Below are positions 7,846 to 16,033 of a stretch of 64,000 bases of DNA, in pieces (position 1 is the first letter of the stretch; every line of letters begins with the position of its first letter). The translations under genes and the position numbers were made by a program. The DNA is taken from NCBI GenBank assembly GCA_018241425.1, contig JAFEDU010000005.1:62001-126000 (forward strand), written 5' to 3'. The notes under the pieces were generated by a model. That model searched no databases. It had not been told where the DNA came from and was given only the letters and a program-made list of their open reading frames with translations. This DNA comes from Pseudomonadota bacterium (lineage in GTDB: Bacteria > Pseudomonadota > Gammaproteobacteria > Steroidobacterales > Steroidobacteraceae).

Positions 7846-8490
7846 CTAGTCGGCGTCCGCCTGGCGCTCGGGCGCCGCCGCCGCGAATGCCGGCAGTCCC
7901 GTCAGGTGAGCCTCGATCGCCCGCAGCGTCGGATAGCCGGCGAGATCGCAGTTCATGCGCCGTGCGTTGTACATCTGCGGCACCAGGCACACGTCTGCGA
8001 GCGTCACCGCATCTCCGTACAGGTGCCGGCCATCGCCGGTGCCGCGCGCGGCTTCCGTCTCCAGCGCCCCGAAGCCCTGCGCGATCCAGTGCGCGTACCA
8101 GGCGTCCACCCTCGGCTGCTCGCATCCAAGTGGGCCGCGCAGGTAGTTGAGCACGCGCAGGTTGTTCAGCGGATGGATGTCGCAGGCGATCGCCAGCGTG
8201 AGGGCGCGTACAGCGGCGCGTGCGCTGGCGCCCACCGGCAGGAGCGCCGGGCTGGGATGGGTCTCCTCCAGGTACTCGATGATCGCGAGCGACTGGCGCA
8301 GCACCTGGCCCTCGTCTTCCAGGAGCGGCACGAGTCCCTGCGGGTTCAGCTTCAGGTAGGAGGCCGAGCGCTGCTCGCTCACCGGACCGCGCAGGTTGAC
8401 CGGTACGCTCTCGTAACTCAGGCCCTTGTAGTTGAGCGCGATCCGCACGCGGTAGGCGGCGGAGCTGCGGAAGTAAGTGTAGAGACGCAT
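7846..8490 (-). CDS. maiA: Maleylacetoacetate/maleylpyruvate isomerase (zeta-class GST)
   Basis: This is a glutathione-dependent cis-trans isomerase that converts maleylacetoacetate or maleylpyruvate to the fumaryl form in aromatic ring degradation. The 214-residue protein has the zeta-GST signature SSAAYRVRIALNYKG near the N-terminus (catalytic Ser pair) and the NPQGLVPLLEDEG glutathione-binding loop. The ATG shares one base with the stop of the upstream hydrolase gene (TGATG), so I prefer it to a GTG three bases earlier. Pairing with a fumarylpyruvate-type hydrolase makes the maleylpyruvate (NagL, gentisate) role plausible. No ring-cleaving dioxygenase is in the window. Confidence 0.9.
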   Translation of the reverse strand: MRLYTYFRSSAAYRVRIALNYKGLSYESVPVNLRGPVSEQRSASYLKLNPQGLVPLLEDEGQVLRQSLAIIEYLEETHPSPALLPVGASARAAVRALTLAIACDIHPLNNLRVLNYLRGPLGCEQPRVDAWYAHWIAQGFGALETEAARGTGDGRHLYGDAVTLADVCLVPQMYNARRMNCDLAGYPTLRAIEAHLTGLPAFAAAAPERQADAD

Positions 8491-9200
8491 CACGTACGGG
8501 TGCCGTGTGCGGCCGCGGCGATCGTGTGCCGCAGGGTCTCGAGCCCCTCGATGCCGCCCTCGATGCGGTCGCCGACCCTGAGCGGGCCGACACCGGCAGG
8601 GGTTCCCGTAAAGATCAGGTCGCCCGGCTTGAGCTCGTACAGTTGCGAGAGCGCCGCGATGACCTGAGGTACCGCGTAGATCATGTCTGCGACGTCGGAC
8701 TGCTGGCGCAGCTCATCGTTCACCGTGAGCCAGATACGCCCGGTGCTTACGTGCCCGGCCGCCACCGGGCGCAGCGCCGCGAGCGGCGCGGAATGATCGA
8801 ACCCCTTGGCGGCATCCCACGGGCCGCCGCGCGCCTTGGCCGCGTTCTGCAGGTCACGGCGCGTGAGATCGTTGCCGACCGCGTATCCAAACACGTGCCC
8901 GAGCGCTTCATGCTGCGGGATGTTGGAACCCCCGGACTTGAGCGCGACCACGAGCTCGATCTCGTGGTGGAGGTTTTCGGTGGCCGGCGGGTACGGGACC
9001 GCGGTGCCGTTGGCGACGACCGCGTCGGCGGGCTTCATGAAGAACACCGGCGGCTCCAGGGTCGGGTCGCGGCCCATCTCGCGCGCATGCTCGGCGTAGT
9101 TGCGGCCCACGCAGTAGATGCGGTGCACCGGGAAGCGTGCCGCGCTCCCGGCCACGGCAACGGCCGGCGGCTCGGCGGGTGCAAAGCAAAGGGCATTCAT
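8490..9200 (-). CDS. nagK: Fumarylacetoacetate hydrolase-family protein, fumarylpyruvate hydrolase-like
   Basis: It hydrolyses the fumaryl intermediate produced by the following isomerase to fumarate plus pyruvate (or acetoacetate). The product has 236 residues from the chosen ATG. FPVHRIYCVGRNYAEHAREMG is typical of the fumarylpyruvate hydrolase branch. The metal ligands sit in HHEIELVV (Glu-x-Glu) and GYAVGNDLTRRDLQ (Asp), and GDLIFTGTPAGVGPL closes the active site. In-frame codons up to 9251 are possible but add an atypical N-terminus. It forms an operon with the isomerase gene. The symbol rests on similarity and pairing, not on proof of the gentisate route. Confidence 0.85.
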   Translation of the reverse strand: MNALCFAPAEPPAVAVAGSAARFPVHRIYCVGRNYAEHAREMGRDPTLEPPVFFMKPADAVVANGTAVPYPPATENLHHEIELVVALKSGGSNIPQHEALGHVFGYAVGNDLTRRDLQNAAKARGGPWDAAKGFDHSAPLAALRPVAAGHVSTGRIWLTVNDELRQQSDVADMIYAVPQVIAALSQLYELKPGDLIFTGTPAGVGPLRVGDRIEGGIEGLETLRHTIAAAAHGTRT

Positions 9201-9253
9201 CGCATCCACACCACTTCTGGTCCCGAGGCGGTGCAGATTGCCACTGTGCAAAG

Positions 9254-9266
9254 GGCTAGACTAGCC
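9254..9266. promoter_or_regulatory. Palindrome at the start of the MenI-like gene
   Basis: GGCTAG-A-CTAGCC, a perfect 6-bp inverted repeat around one base, ends four bases before the ATG at 9270. It covers the ribosome-binding region and lies between divergent genes. It could be an operator or an mRNA hairpin that limits translation. No canonical SD is seen here. Confidence 0.3.
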
Positions 9267-9269
9267 GCC

Positions 9270-9704
9270 ATGAGCATCTGGCACACCAGCACCACCCCGG
9301 AAGTCCTGACCGAGCGCGGCCAGCCGGTCCTGCCCGGGCACCTGGGGATCCGCTTCACGGAGATCGGACCGGATTACCTCAGGGCCACCATGCCGGTCGC
9401 CCCCCACACGCACCAGCCGTTCGGCGTGCTGCACGGCGGTGCCTCCGTGGTGCTCGCCGAGACGGTCGGCAGCGTCGCGGCGCTCCTGTGCGTGGACGGG
9501 GAGAAGTTCATGTGCCTCGGCCAGGAGATCAACGCCAACCACCTGCGTGCGGTGTCCAGCGGCACGGTGACCGCGACCGCGCGCCCGTTCCACATCGGCG
9601 CGCGCAGCCAGGTGTGGGGCATCGAGATCCGCGACGACGAGGGCCGGCTGGTGTGCGTGTCGCGCATCACCATGGCGGTCGTCGAGCGCCGCCCGAAACC
9701 TTAA
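9270..9704 (+). CDS. menI: Hotdog-fold acyl-CoA thioesterase, YdiI/MenI type
   Basis: This is a 144-residue thioesterase that hydrolyses aromatic or small acyl-CoA esters. It closely follows the E. coli YdiI pattern: VAPHTHQPFGVLHGGASVVLAETVGSVAA contains the HGG motif and the catalytic Glu, and GQEINANHLRAV plus HIGARSQVWGIEI are conserved strands of the fold. The usual length is 136–145. Since ubiquinone genes but no menaquinone genes are visible in this window, the 1,4-dihydroxy-2-naphthoyl-CoA role is not assured; a general PaaI-like house-cleaning role is as likely. A small membrane protein gene follows 15 bases later. Confidence 0.88.
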   Translation: MSIWHTSTTPEVLTERGQPVLPGHLGIRFTEIGPDYLRATMPVAPHTHQPFGVLHGGASVVLAETVGSVAALLCVDGEKFMCLGQEINANHLRAVSSGTVTATARPFHIGARSQVWGIEIRDDEGRLVCVSRITMAVVERRPKP

Positions 9705-9719
9705 GGACGGAAAACCAAC

Positions 9720-10145
9720 ATGACCGACACGGTACCCCCGATGAGCGCGGAAGCCCCGCGGGTCGACGACTCCCTGCTCACCTACACGCACGTCATCTAC
9801 GCGCTGCACGCGCTCGCGGTCCTGGTCGGACTTTCAACCTTCCACACGATCGTGGGCAGCTTCGTGTGGGGCCTGCCCTCGATCATCGCGGTCGTGATGA
9901 ACTACGCGCGCCGCTCGGCGACGGTCGGGACCTTCCTCGAGTCCCACTTCCGCTGGCAGATCCGCACGTTCTGGTTCGCGCTGCTGTGGAGCGTGGTCAT
10001 CTACGCGGTCTGCGTGCCGCTGATGTTCGTGATCATCGGCATTCCGATGTTCTACTTCGGTCACGTGGCGCTGGGAGTGTGGATTGCCTACCGCGTCGCG
10101 CGCGGGTGGCTCGCGCTCAAGGACCGCCGCCCGATGTACGTATGA
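9720..10145 (+). CDS. DUF4870-like small membrane protein
   Basis: This 141-residue protein has three to four predicted membrane helices (YALHALAVLVGLSTF, FVWGLPSIIAVVMNYA, FWFALLWSVVIYAVCVPLMFVI, MFYFGHVALGVWIAYRV). The middle segment LESHFRWQIRTFWFALLW is the conserved pattern of the DUF4870/Tic20-like family. Its role is unknown. The stop overlaps the start of the next gene, a lipoprotein, by four bases (ATGA), and it follows the thioesterase gene closely, so the three form one unit. Confidence 0.8.
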   Translation: MTDTVPPMSAEAPRVDDSLLTYTHVIYALHALAVLVGLSTFHTIVGSFVWGLPSIIAVVMNYARRSATVGTFLESHFRWQIRTFWFALLWSVVIYAVCVPLMFVIIGIPMFYFGHVALGVWIAYRVARGWLALKDRRPMYV

Positions 10146-10327
10146 GAGCCGCAACCCTGAGTCTTGGTGCCGCGCTGCTCCTGTGCGGTTGCGGCCAGAA
10201 GGGGCCGCTCTACCTGCCGGACAAGAATCCCACGGTGGTCACGCGGCCGGCGCCGCCTGCCGCGCCCGCGCCCGCCAGCAGTGTCCCGAAGAAGGACGAT
10301 CCGGACGCGCAGACCCCGCCGCAGTAG
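10142..10327 (+). CDS. lptM: LptM-like lipoprotein
   Basis: This 61-residue lipoprotein has a short signal peptide ending in LLCGCGQKGPLYLP. The lipobox LCGC and the invariant CGQKGPLYLP match LptM (YifL), which binds LptD during outer-membrane LPS translocon assembly. The rest is a Pro/Ala-rich, disordered tail. In many gammaproteobacteria this gene precedes lysA and dapF; here it stands alone after a membrane protein gene with a four-base overlap, and dapF is about 30 kb away. It is easily missed because of its size. Confidence 0.85.
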   Translation: MRAATLSLGAALLLCGCGQKGPLYLPDKNPTVVTRPAPPAAPAPASSVPKKDDPDAQTPPQ

Positions 10328-10342
10328 CGGCGGCCGGTTTCC

Positions 10343-11569
10343 TCAGGCGTGCGTGAGCCCGCGCAGCGCGCGCACCGCGCCGCTGTCGGGGAAGACCTCA
10401 GCGTCCAGGGCGCGCTCGGGCACGCCCATGTGCTCGCTCAGGATCCCCTTGAACACCGCGCGCAGGTCGAGCGTGGGGTTGAGGTCGCGCCCCTGGTAGA
10501 GCGCACGGGCCGACAGCCCCGGCCAGTCCGCGATCACCCGCCCGCCGGCAACCGCGCCGCCGCACAGGAACGCCGCCGTCCCGGTGCCGTGATCGGTGCC
10601 GCGCGTGCCGTTGACCGCGGCGGTCCGGCCGAACTCGGTGACCATGAGCACCGCGGTCTGCGACCACACCGGTCCCAGTTCCTGTTTCAGCATCGCAAGG
10701 CCGCCATCGAGCGCCTTGAGACGCCCGGCCAGCTGGCCCTCAGCCCCGCCCTCGTTGGCGTGCGTGTCCCAGCCGGTGGTGTCGAAGACCGCGACGCGCG
10801 GGCCGTTCTCCTGGCGCAGGAAGCCGGCGGCCGCCTTCACCAGCTGCGCATAGCGCGCGGCGTAGGCGGCCGCGCCCTGCGCGGGGGCGGCGGCCATCGT
10901 CATCTGCGAGTCACCCGCGACCAGCGCATCGGCCGCGGTGGCGTCCGCGAGCCGCACCGACAGCAGCGGGTCGTGGGCATACAGGTCCGTGAGCCGCGCC
11001 AGCGTGTCCTCATCGAGCGCGGTCATCTTCGAGGGTGACCACGAGCTCACCTCCGCAGGTCCGCGCATGACCAGCGGCACGTTCTGACCGAGCGCCACGC
11101 CCGGCTCGCGCGCCGGGGCACCGGGCAGGTGCGCGAGCGCGCGGTTGAGCCAGCCGCTCTGCAGCGCGTGCGGCCTGAGCGACCCGTTCTCCAGCACGTC
11201 CTGGCCGTCGAAGTGCGAGCGCTCGCGGTAGGGGCTCGCGACCGCCTGGAACACCACGAGCTCGCGGTTGGCATAGGCCTGGCCGAGGAAGCCGAAGGAC
11301 GGATGGAGGCCGAAGAAACCGTTGAGCGGCAGCACCCCGCCGTTGGCGCCCGGCTCATGCAGCGCGACCTCGCGGCGCAGCGCCGCGTAGTCCGGGTCGG
11401 CATACGGCGGGACCGCAGCCAGTCCGTCGAGCGCCCCGCGCAGGATCACGAGCACGAAGCGCGTCGGCGGCCCGCCGTTGCCGGCGAACGCGAGCCGGGT
11501 GGTGAGGAAGGCACCGCCGGCGGCGAGGGCACCGAGCTTCAGGAACTGACGTCGCTTGAGGGAGGCCAT
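10343..11569 (-). CDS. DUF1501 protein, Tat-exported
   Basis: This 408-residue protein carries a twin-arginine signal peptide (KRRQFLKLGALAAGGAFL, cleavage after LAFA) and is therefore folded before export. The body is the DUF1501 domain, related to alkaline phosphatase/sulfatase folds: FVLVILRGALDGL, YRERSHFDGQDVLENG, FDTTGWDTHANEGG and TEFGRTAAVNGTRGTDHGTGTAAFLCGG hold the conserved Asp, His and Thr residues. Function is unproven. It is always found beside a DUF1800 gene, here 20 bases upstream on the same strand, implying a shared complex or pathway in the periplasm. Confidence 0.9.
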   Translation of the reverse strand: MASLKRRQFLKLGALAAGGAFLTTRLAFAGNGGPPTRFVLVILRGALDGLAAVPPYADPDYAALRREVALHEPGANGGVLPLNGFFGLHPSFGFLGQAYANRELVVFQAVASPYRERSHFDGQDVLENGSLRPHALQSGWLNRALAHLPGAPAREPGVALGQNVPLVMRGPAEVSSWSPSKMTALDEDTLARLTDLYAHDPLLSVRLADATAADALVAGDSQMTMAAAPAQGAAAYAARYAQLVKAAAGFLRQENGPRVAVFDTTGWDTHANEGGAEGQLAGRLKALDGGLAMLKQELGPVWSQTAVLMVTEFGRTAAVNGTRGTDHGTGTAAFLCGGAVAGGRVIADWPGLSARALYQGRDLNPTLDLRAVFKGILSEHMGVPERALDAEVFPDSGAVRALRGLTHA

Positions 11570-11588
11570 GGGGTTTATTCCGTGAGGT

Positions 11589-12998
11589 TCAGCGGCGCAT
11601 GAATTCCGGGGCGGCGAGCAGCAGCGTCACCGCCTGCTCCGCACTCACCGCGCGCGACACCGCCGTGCGCGTCGCGTCCGTCAGGTTCTCGCCCAGGAGC
11701 TGTGGTCCGAGCGCCTTCGCATCGATGCGGCTGCCGAGGCGCGCCCCGGTCTGGTCCGCCCACTCGATGCGCTTCAGGAGCGCGGACGAGCCGTCCCAGT
11801 CGGCGCTGCGGTCCGGCCAGCCCGCGGGCGATCCCGGCTGCCAGATACGCTGCCCGAGGACTTCGAAGGGGCCGAGCGGGCCCTTGCCCGCTTCCACCGG
11901 CAGCGCCAGGCCGCGGTATACCGAATAGATGTAGTCGGCCGGCGTCTTGAATTTCGTGAGCGGCGCTGCCCAGGCCTCGCGCGTCTCCACGAGCGTGCGG
12001 TAGACCGTCGGCAGGTCGCCCTCGCTCGCGGTGAAGGCGCCCGCCACGCGATTCACGGCCGCCGCGGGGGGCTCGTCGGCGATGAAGTGGCGGCACAGCT
12101 TGGTGGCGATGAAGTGTGCGGTCGAGGGATGGCGCGCAAGGTCGTTCAGCACCGCCACGCCCTGGCCGTAGCCGGAGTCCGGGTAGCGGGTGTTGAGCAC
12201 GGTCTTGGCGCCCGGCTGGTGCAGCCCGGGGCGGAACACGAACCGGCCCGGCTCCCCGCTCTGGAAGCGGCCGTGGTTGCCGCCGATCGACCAGCCGGTG
12301 ATCACCTGCGCGAAGGTGGTGACGTCGGCCTGCGTGTAACCGCCGCCGACGCCGAGGGTGTGCAGTTCCAGGATCTCGCGCGCCAGGTTCTCGTTGATGC
12401 CCAGGTGCGGGGCGTTCGGGCGCCGCTCGAAGCGCTGCGCGGCCTGCGAGTCCGGCCCCACGGAGATGAAGTTGTCGAGATACATGAGCATCGCCGGGTG
12501 CGACTCGGCCGCGAGCAGCAGGTCGGCGAAGCGCCCGAGCACGTTGGGCCGGATCGCCTCGCGCTCGAACGCGCCGGCGAGTGCCGGCATGAACTGCTTG
12601 TCGATCGAGACCGCGAAGTGGTTGGTCCAGAACTGGCTCAGGCGCTCGAGGAACGGCCGCTCGGTGCCGACTGCCAGCGCAAACCGCGCGGTGGCCTCGC
12701 TCACGTACACCGGGCGCACGAACTGCCCGAGCTTCTGCTGCTGCTCCTCGGCCATGGCCGGGTCGAGGGTGCCGGACTTCTTGCGCTCCTCGATCTGGCG
12801 GCGCAGCTCGAGCGCCTCGGCGAGGGTCGTGAAGGACGGCTTGAGATCGGCGCCGGCGATCTGCGGCGGTGAGCCCTTGAGCTGGGCACGCAGCCAGCCG
12901 CGCGCATCGGAGCCGATCGCCTCGAGATCGCCCGGGCGGGCGCCGAGACCGAAGCGGTTGGCCGCGATGGCGGCCTGGGTGTCGGCAGACAGGCTCAA
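11589..12998 (-). CDS. DUF1800 protein
   Basis: This protein of about 469 residues belongs to the DUF1800 family, partner of DUF1501. Family marks are ANRFGLGARPGDLEAIG at the N-terminus, FWTNHFAVSIDKQFM, NLAREILELHTLGVGGGYTQADV, VITGWSIGG and FIADEPP near the C-terminus. No signal peptide is evident in the chosen frame. The start is a TTG with a GGGAG sequence six bases upstream; another TTG lies 15 bases earlier, and no ATG or GTG fits better. Its function is unknown; the pair has been noted in many environmental bacteria. It is divergent from polA, with 129 bases between the starts. Confidence 0.85.
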   Translation of the reverse strand: MSLSADTQAAIAANRFGLGARPGDLEAIGSDARGWLRAQLKGSPPQIAGADLKPSFTTLAEALELRRQIEERKKSGTLDPAMAEEQQQKLGQFVRPVYVSEATARFALAVGTERPFLERLSQFWTNHFAVSIDKQFMPALAGAFEREAIRPNVLGRFADLLLAAESHPAMLMYLDNFISVGPDSQAAQRFERRPNAPHLGINENLAREILELHTLGVGGGYTQADVTTFAQVITGWSIGGNHGRFQSGEPGRFVFRPGLHQPGAKTVLNTRYPDSGYGQGVAVLNDLARHPSTAHFIATKLCRHFIADEPPAAAVNRVAGAFTASEGDLPTVYRTLVETREAWAAPLTKFKTPADYIYSVYRGLALPVEAGKGPLGPFEVLGQRIWQPGSPAGWPDRSADWDGSSALLKRIEWADQTGARLGSRIDAKALGPQLLGENLTDATRTAVSRAVSAEQAVTLLLAAPEFMRR

Positions 12999-13127
12999 GG
13001 GTGCTCCCGGCAAGGGGTGTTCCTGACTCCCATAGCGCAGCGGGGTGGTGCGGGTTGACGCTCCGCCCGGCCGGGGACGGTGCCTTATGTCCGTTATACT
13101 CGCGGCCCGCTTCCGGCAGCACCTTCC

Positions 13128-15890
13128 ATGACGCGTTCCCCGGACCTGGTTCTCTTTGACGGCTCGTCTTATGTCTACCGGGCCTTCCACGCCCTGCCGC
13201 CGCTCAGCAACTCGCGCGGCGAGCCGACCGGCGCCGTGCTCGGCGTGCTCAACATGCTGCTCAAGTTCCTCAAGGACTATCAGCCGCAGCGCATCGCCGT
13301 GGTGTTCGACGCGCCCGGGCGCACCTTCCGCGACGAGCTGTTCGCCGAGTACAAGGCGCACCGCCCCTCGATGCCGGATGACCTGCGCTCGCAGATCGAC
13401 CCGCTGCTGAAGATCATCACCGCGCAGGGACTGCCGCTCCTGCGCATCCCCGGGGTCGAGGCGGATGACGTCATCGGCACGCTCGCGCGCCGCGCCGCGG
13501 CCGCGGGCCAGCAGGTGCTCATCTCCACCGGCGACAAGGACATGGCGCAGCTGGTGAACGACTCGATCACGCTCATCAACACCATGAACATGAGCGTGCT
13601 CGACCGCGCCGGGGTCAAGGCGAAGTTCGACGTCTTTCCCGAGCAGATCATCGACTACCTGGCGCTCATCGGGGACTCCTCCGACAACATCCCCGGGATC
13701 GACAAGGTCGGCCCCAAGACCGGGGCCAAGCTGCTGCAGCAGTTCGGCAGCCTCGACGGGCTGATCGAGCACGTCGCGGAAGTCACCGGCAAGGTGGGCG
13801 AGAACCTGCGCGCCGGCCTCGAGACGCTCGAGCTGTCGCGGCGGCTCGCGACCATCCGCACCGACCTCGAGCTGCCACTGTCGATCGAGGAGCTCACGCC
13901 CAAGCCCCCCGACATCCCGACGCTGAAGGCGCTCTACACGCAGCTCGAGCTGCGTGCACTCCTGCGCCAGCTCGAGGGCGACGCGGGCGGCGCGGCCGGC
14001 GGCGCCACCGCCCCGGCCGCGGCCGCAGCGTCGCAGGCAGCGCCCGCGGGGGCCCCCGCTGCGCCGCCGCCCACGGCGGTGCCGCGCCACTACGAGACCG
14101 TCACCACGCGCGAAGCGCTCGCACGCTGGATCGCGCAGCTGGAGGCCGCGACGCTCTTTGCCTTCGACACCGAGACCACGAGCCTGGACTACATGGTGGC
14201 GCAGATCGTCGGCGTGTCGTTCGCGATCGAGCCGGGGCACGCCGCCTACGTGCCGCTGGCTCATATCTATCCCGGGGCCCCGGACCAGCTGCCGCGGGAT
14301 GAGGTGCTGGCGCTCCTGAAGCCGCTCCTCGAGAGCGAGGAGCACGGCAAGATCGGGCACAACCTCAAGTACGACGCGCACGTGCTCGCGAACGCGGGCA
14401 TCGAGCTCAAGGGCATGCGCTTCGACACCATGCTCGAGTCCTACGTGTGGAACAGCGTCGCCACCAACCACGACATGGACTCGGACGCGCAGCGCTACCT
14501 GGGCGTGCGCACCATCAGCTACGCGGACGTGGCCGGCAAGGGCGCCAAGGCCATCGGCTTCGAGCAGGTGCCGGTGGAGCGCGCCGCCGAGTACGCTGCC
14601 GAGGATGCCGACGTCACCCTCCAGCTGCACCACGCGCTGTGGCCGCAGCTTGAGGGCATCGCGCCGCTCGCCACGCTCTACACCACCATCGAGCAGCCAC
14701 TGGTGCCGGTGCTGGCGCGCATGGAGCGGCGCGGCGTGCTGGTCGACCGCGACCGCCTGCGCGGCCAGAGCCGCGAGTTCGCGCGCGCGCTGCAGGACCT
14801 GGTGGTGGCCGCGCACCGCGAGGCCGGCCATGAGTTCAACGTCGAATCGCCGCGCCAGCTGCAGCAGATCCTGTTCGAGCGGCTGAACCTCCCGGTCAAG
14901 CGCCGCACCCCGACCGGGCAGCCCTCCACCGCCGAGGACGTGCTCGAGGAGCTGGCGGAGAACTATGCCCTGCCGCGGCTGGTGCTCGACTACCGCGCGC
15001 TCGCGAAGCTCAAGTCGACCTACACCGACAAGCTGCCGGAGCTCGTCGATGCACGCACCGGGCGCATCCACACTTCCTATGCCCAGGCGGTCGCGGCCAC
15101 CGGGCGGCTCTCCTCCGTCGACCCCAACCTCCAGAACATCCCGATCCGGCGCCCTGAAGGGCGGCGCATCCGCCAGGCCTTCATCGCCCCTGCGGGCTGC
15201 GTGCTGCTCGCGGCGGACTACTCGCAGATCGAGCTGCGCATCATGGCGCACCTCTCCGGGGATGACTCGCTGCGGGCCGCGTTCGCCGAGGATCGCGACG
15301 TGCACCAGGCCACCGCCGCCGAGGTGTTCGGCGTCGCGCTCGGGGAGGTGAGCTCCGACCAGCGCCGTACGGCCAAGGTGATCAACTTCGGGCTGATCTA
15401 CGGCATGTCGGCCTTCGGCCTCGCACGCAACCTCGGCATCGAGCGCTCCGCCGCGGCGCAGTACGTGGAGCGCTACTTCCAGCGCTACCCGGGAGTGCGG
15501 CGCTTCATGGACGAGACCCGCACCCAGGCCCGCGAGCGCGGCTACGTGGAGACGGTGTTCGGCCGCCGGCTCTACCTGCCCGACATCCGCTCGGGCAACC
15601 CGCAGCTGCGCCAGTACGCCGAGCGCAGCGCGATCAATGCCCCGATGCAGGGGACCGCGGCGGACATCATCAAGCGCGCCATGATCGCCCTGGACGAGTG
15701 GTGCACGAGGACCGCATCCCCGGTGCGCCTGATCATGCAGGTGCACGACGAGCTGGTGTTCGAGGTGCCCAAGGAGCTCACGGCAAGCTTCACCGAGACG
15801 GTGCGCGAGCACATGGTGGGGGCGGCCGCCCTCACCGTCCCCCTCAAGGTGGACGTGGGAACCGGCAGCAACTGGGACGAGGCGCACTGA
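13128..15890 (+). CDS. polA: DNA polymerase I
   Basis: This 920-residue enzyme fills gaps and removes primers in replication and repair. Three domains are complete. The 5'-3' nuclease is residues 1–290 (LFDGSSYVYRAFHAL, GVEADDVIGTLA, STGDKDMAQLV). The 3'-5' exonuclease starts near 335 (FAFDTETTSLD, KIGHNLKYDAHVLAN), so proofreading residues are kept. The polymerase has motif A LLAADYSQIELRI, the O-helix RRTAKVINFGLIYG and motif C QVHDELVFEV. An Ala/Pro/Gly-rich linker of about 40 residues joins the first two domains. A TATACT sequence at 13095–13100 could be the -10 box. Downstream order polA–small RNA–engB is as in enteric bacteria. Confidence 0.98.
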   Translation: MTRSPDLVLFDGSSYVYRAFHALPPLSNSRGEPTGAVLGVLNMLLKFLKDYQPQRIAVVFDAPGRTFRDELFAEYKAHRPSMPDDLRSQIDPLLKIITAQGLPLLRIPGVEADDVIGTLARRAAAAGQQVLISTGDKDMAQLVNDSITLINTMNMSVLDRAGVKAKFDVFPEQIIDYLALIGDSSDNIPGIDKVGPKTGAKLLQQFGSLDGLIEHVAEVTGKVGENLRAGLETLELSRRLATIRTDLELPLSIEELTPKPPDIPTLKALYTQLELRALLRQLEGDAGGAAGGATAPAAAAASQAAPAGAPAAPPPTAVPRHYETVTTREALARWIAQLEAATLFAFDTETTSLDYMVAQIVGVSFAIEPGHAAYVPLAHIYPGAPDQLPRDEVLALLKPLLESEEHGKIGHNLKYDAHVLANAGIELKGMRFDTMLESYVWNSVATNHDMDSDAQRYLGVRTISYADVAGKGAKAIGFEQVPVERAAEYAAEDADVTLQLHHALWPQLEGIAPLATLYTTIEQPLVPVLARMERRGVLVDRDRLRGQSREFARALQDLVVAAHREAGHEFNVESPRQLQQILFERLNLPVKRRTPTGQPSTAEDVLEELAENYALPRLVLDYRALAKLKSTYTDKLPELVDARTGRIHTSYAQAVAATGRLSSVDPNLQNIPIRRPEGRRIRQAFIAPAGCVLLAADYSQIELRIMAHLSGDDSLRAAFAEDRDVHQATAAEVFGVALGEVSSDQRRTAKVINFGLIYGMSAFGLARNLGIERSAAAQYVERYFQRYPGVRRFMDETRTQARERGYVETVFGRRLYLPDIRSGNPQLRQYAERSAINAPMQGTAADIIKRAMIALDEWCTRTASPVRLIMQVHDELVFEVPKELTASFTETVREHMVGAAALTVPLKVDVGTGSNWDEAH

Positions 15891-15910
15891 GCGGGAGGGG
15901 TTTCCCCCGC
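15891..15910 (+). terminator. Hairpin directly after polA
   Basis: GCGGGAGGGG and CCCCCGC pair around a TTT loop right after the polA stop. There is no downstream T-run, so termination strength is doubtful; it may protect the 3' end. Confidence 0.35.
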
Positions 15911-15986
15911 CTCTGGCGCGGCCGCCACAAGCCCGGATTCCGGCATTTCCCGCGAGATCCGTGCTGACGCGGCGCAGGAGGTAAGT

Positions 15987-16006
15987 TTGTGGCGCCGTTG
16001 CCACAA
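15987..16006. promoter_or_regulatory. Operator-like palindrome over the small RNA promoter
   Basis: A perfect inverted repeat, TTGTGGC–6 bases–GCCACAA, covers the -35 box (15998–16003) of the promoter that reads into the small RNA. Seven matched pairs at half-site spacing 13 fit a dimeric helix-turn-helix regulator. Its position over the -35 box predicts repression. Confidence 0.55.
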
Positions 16007-16027
16007 GGTGCCTAGCAAACTTATGAT
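15998..16027 (+). promoter_or_regulatory. Sigma-70 promoter of the polA–engB small RNA
   Basis: The -35 box is TTGCCA (15998–16003), the spacer 18 bases, and the -10 box TATGAT (16022–16027). Both boxes differ from consensus by one base. In such GC-rich DNA this is a strong promoter. The start of transcription is expected near 16034. No coding frame follows before the terminator at 16167. Confidence 0.75.
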
Positions 16028-16033
16028 TTAGAT

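Noticed and set aside
13055..13100. Full sigma-70 promoter for polA from TTGACG at 13055 and TATACT at 13095
   Set aside because: The spacing is 34 bases, about twice what is allowed; only the -10-like box is worth noting.
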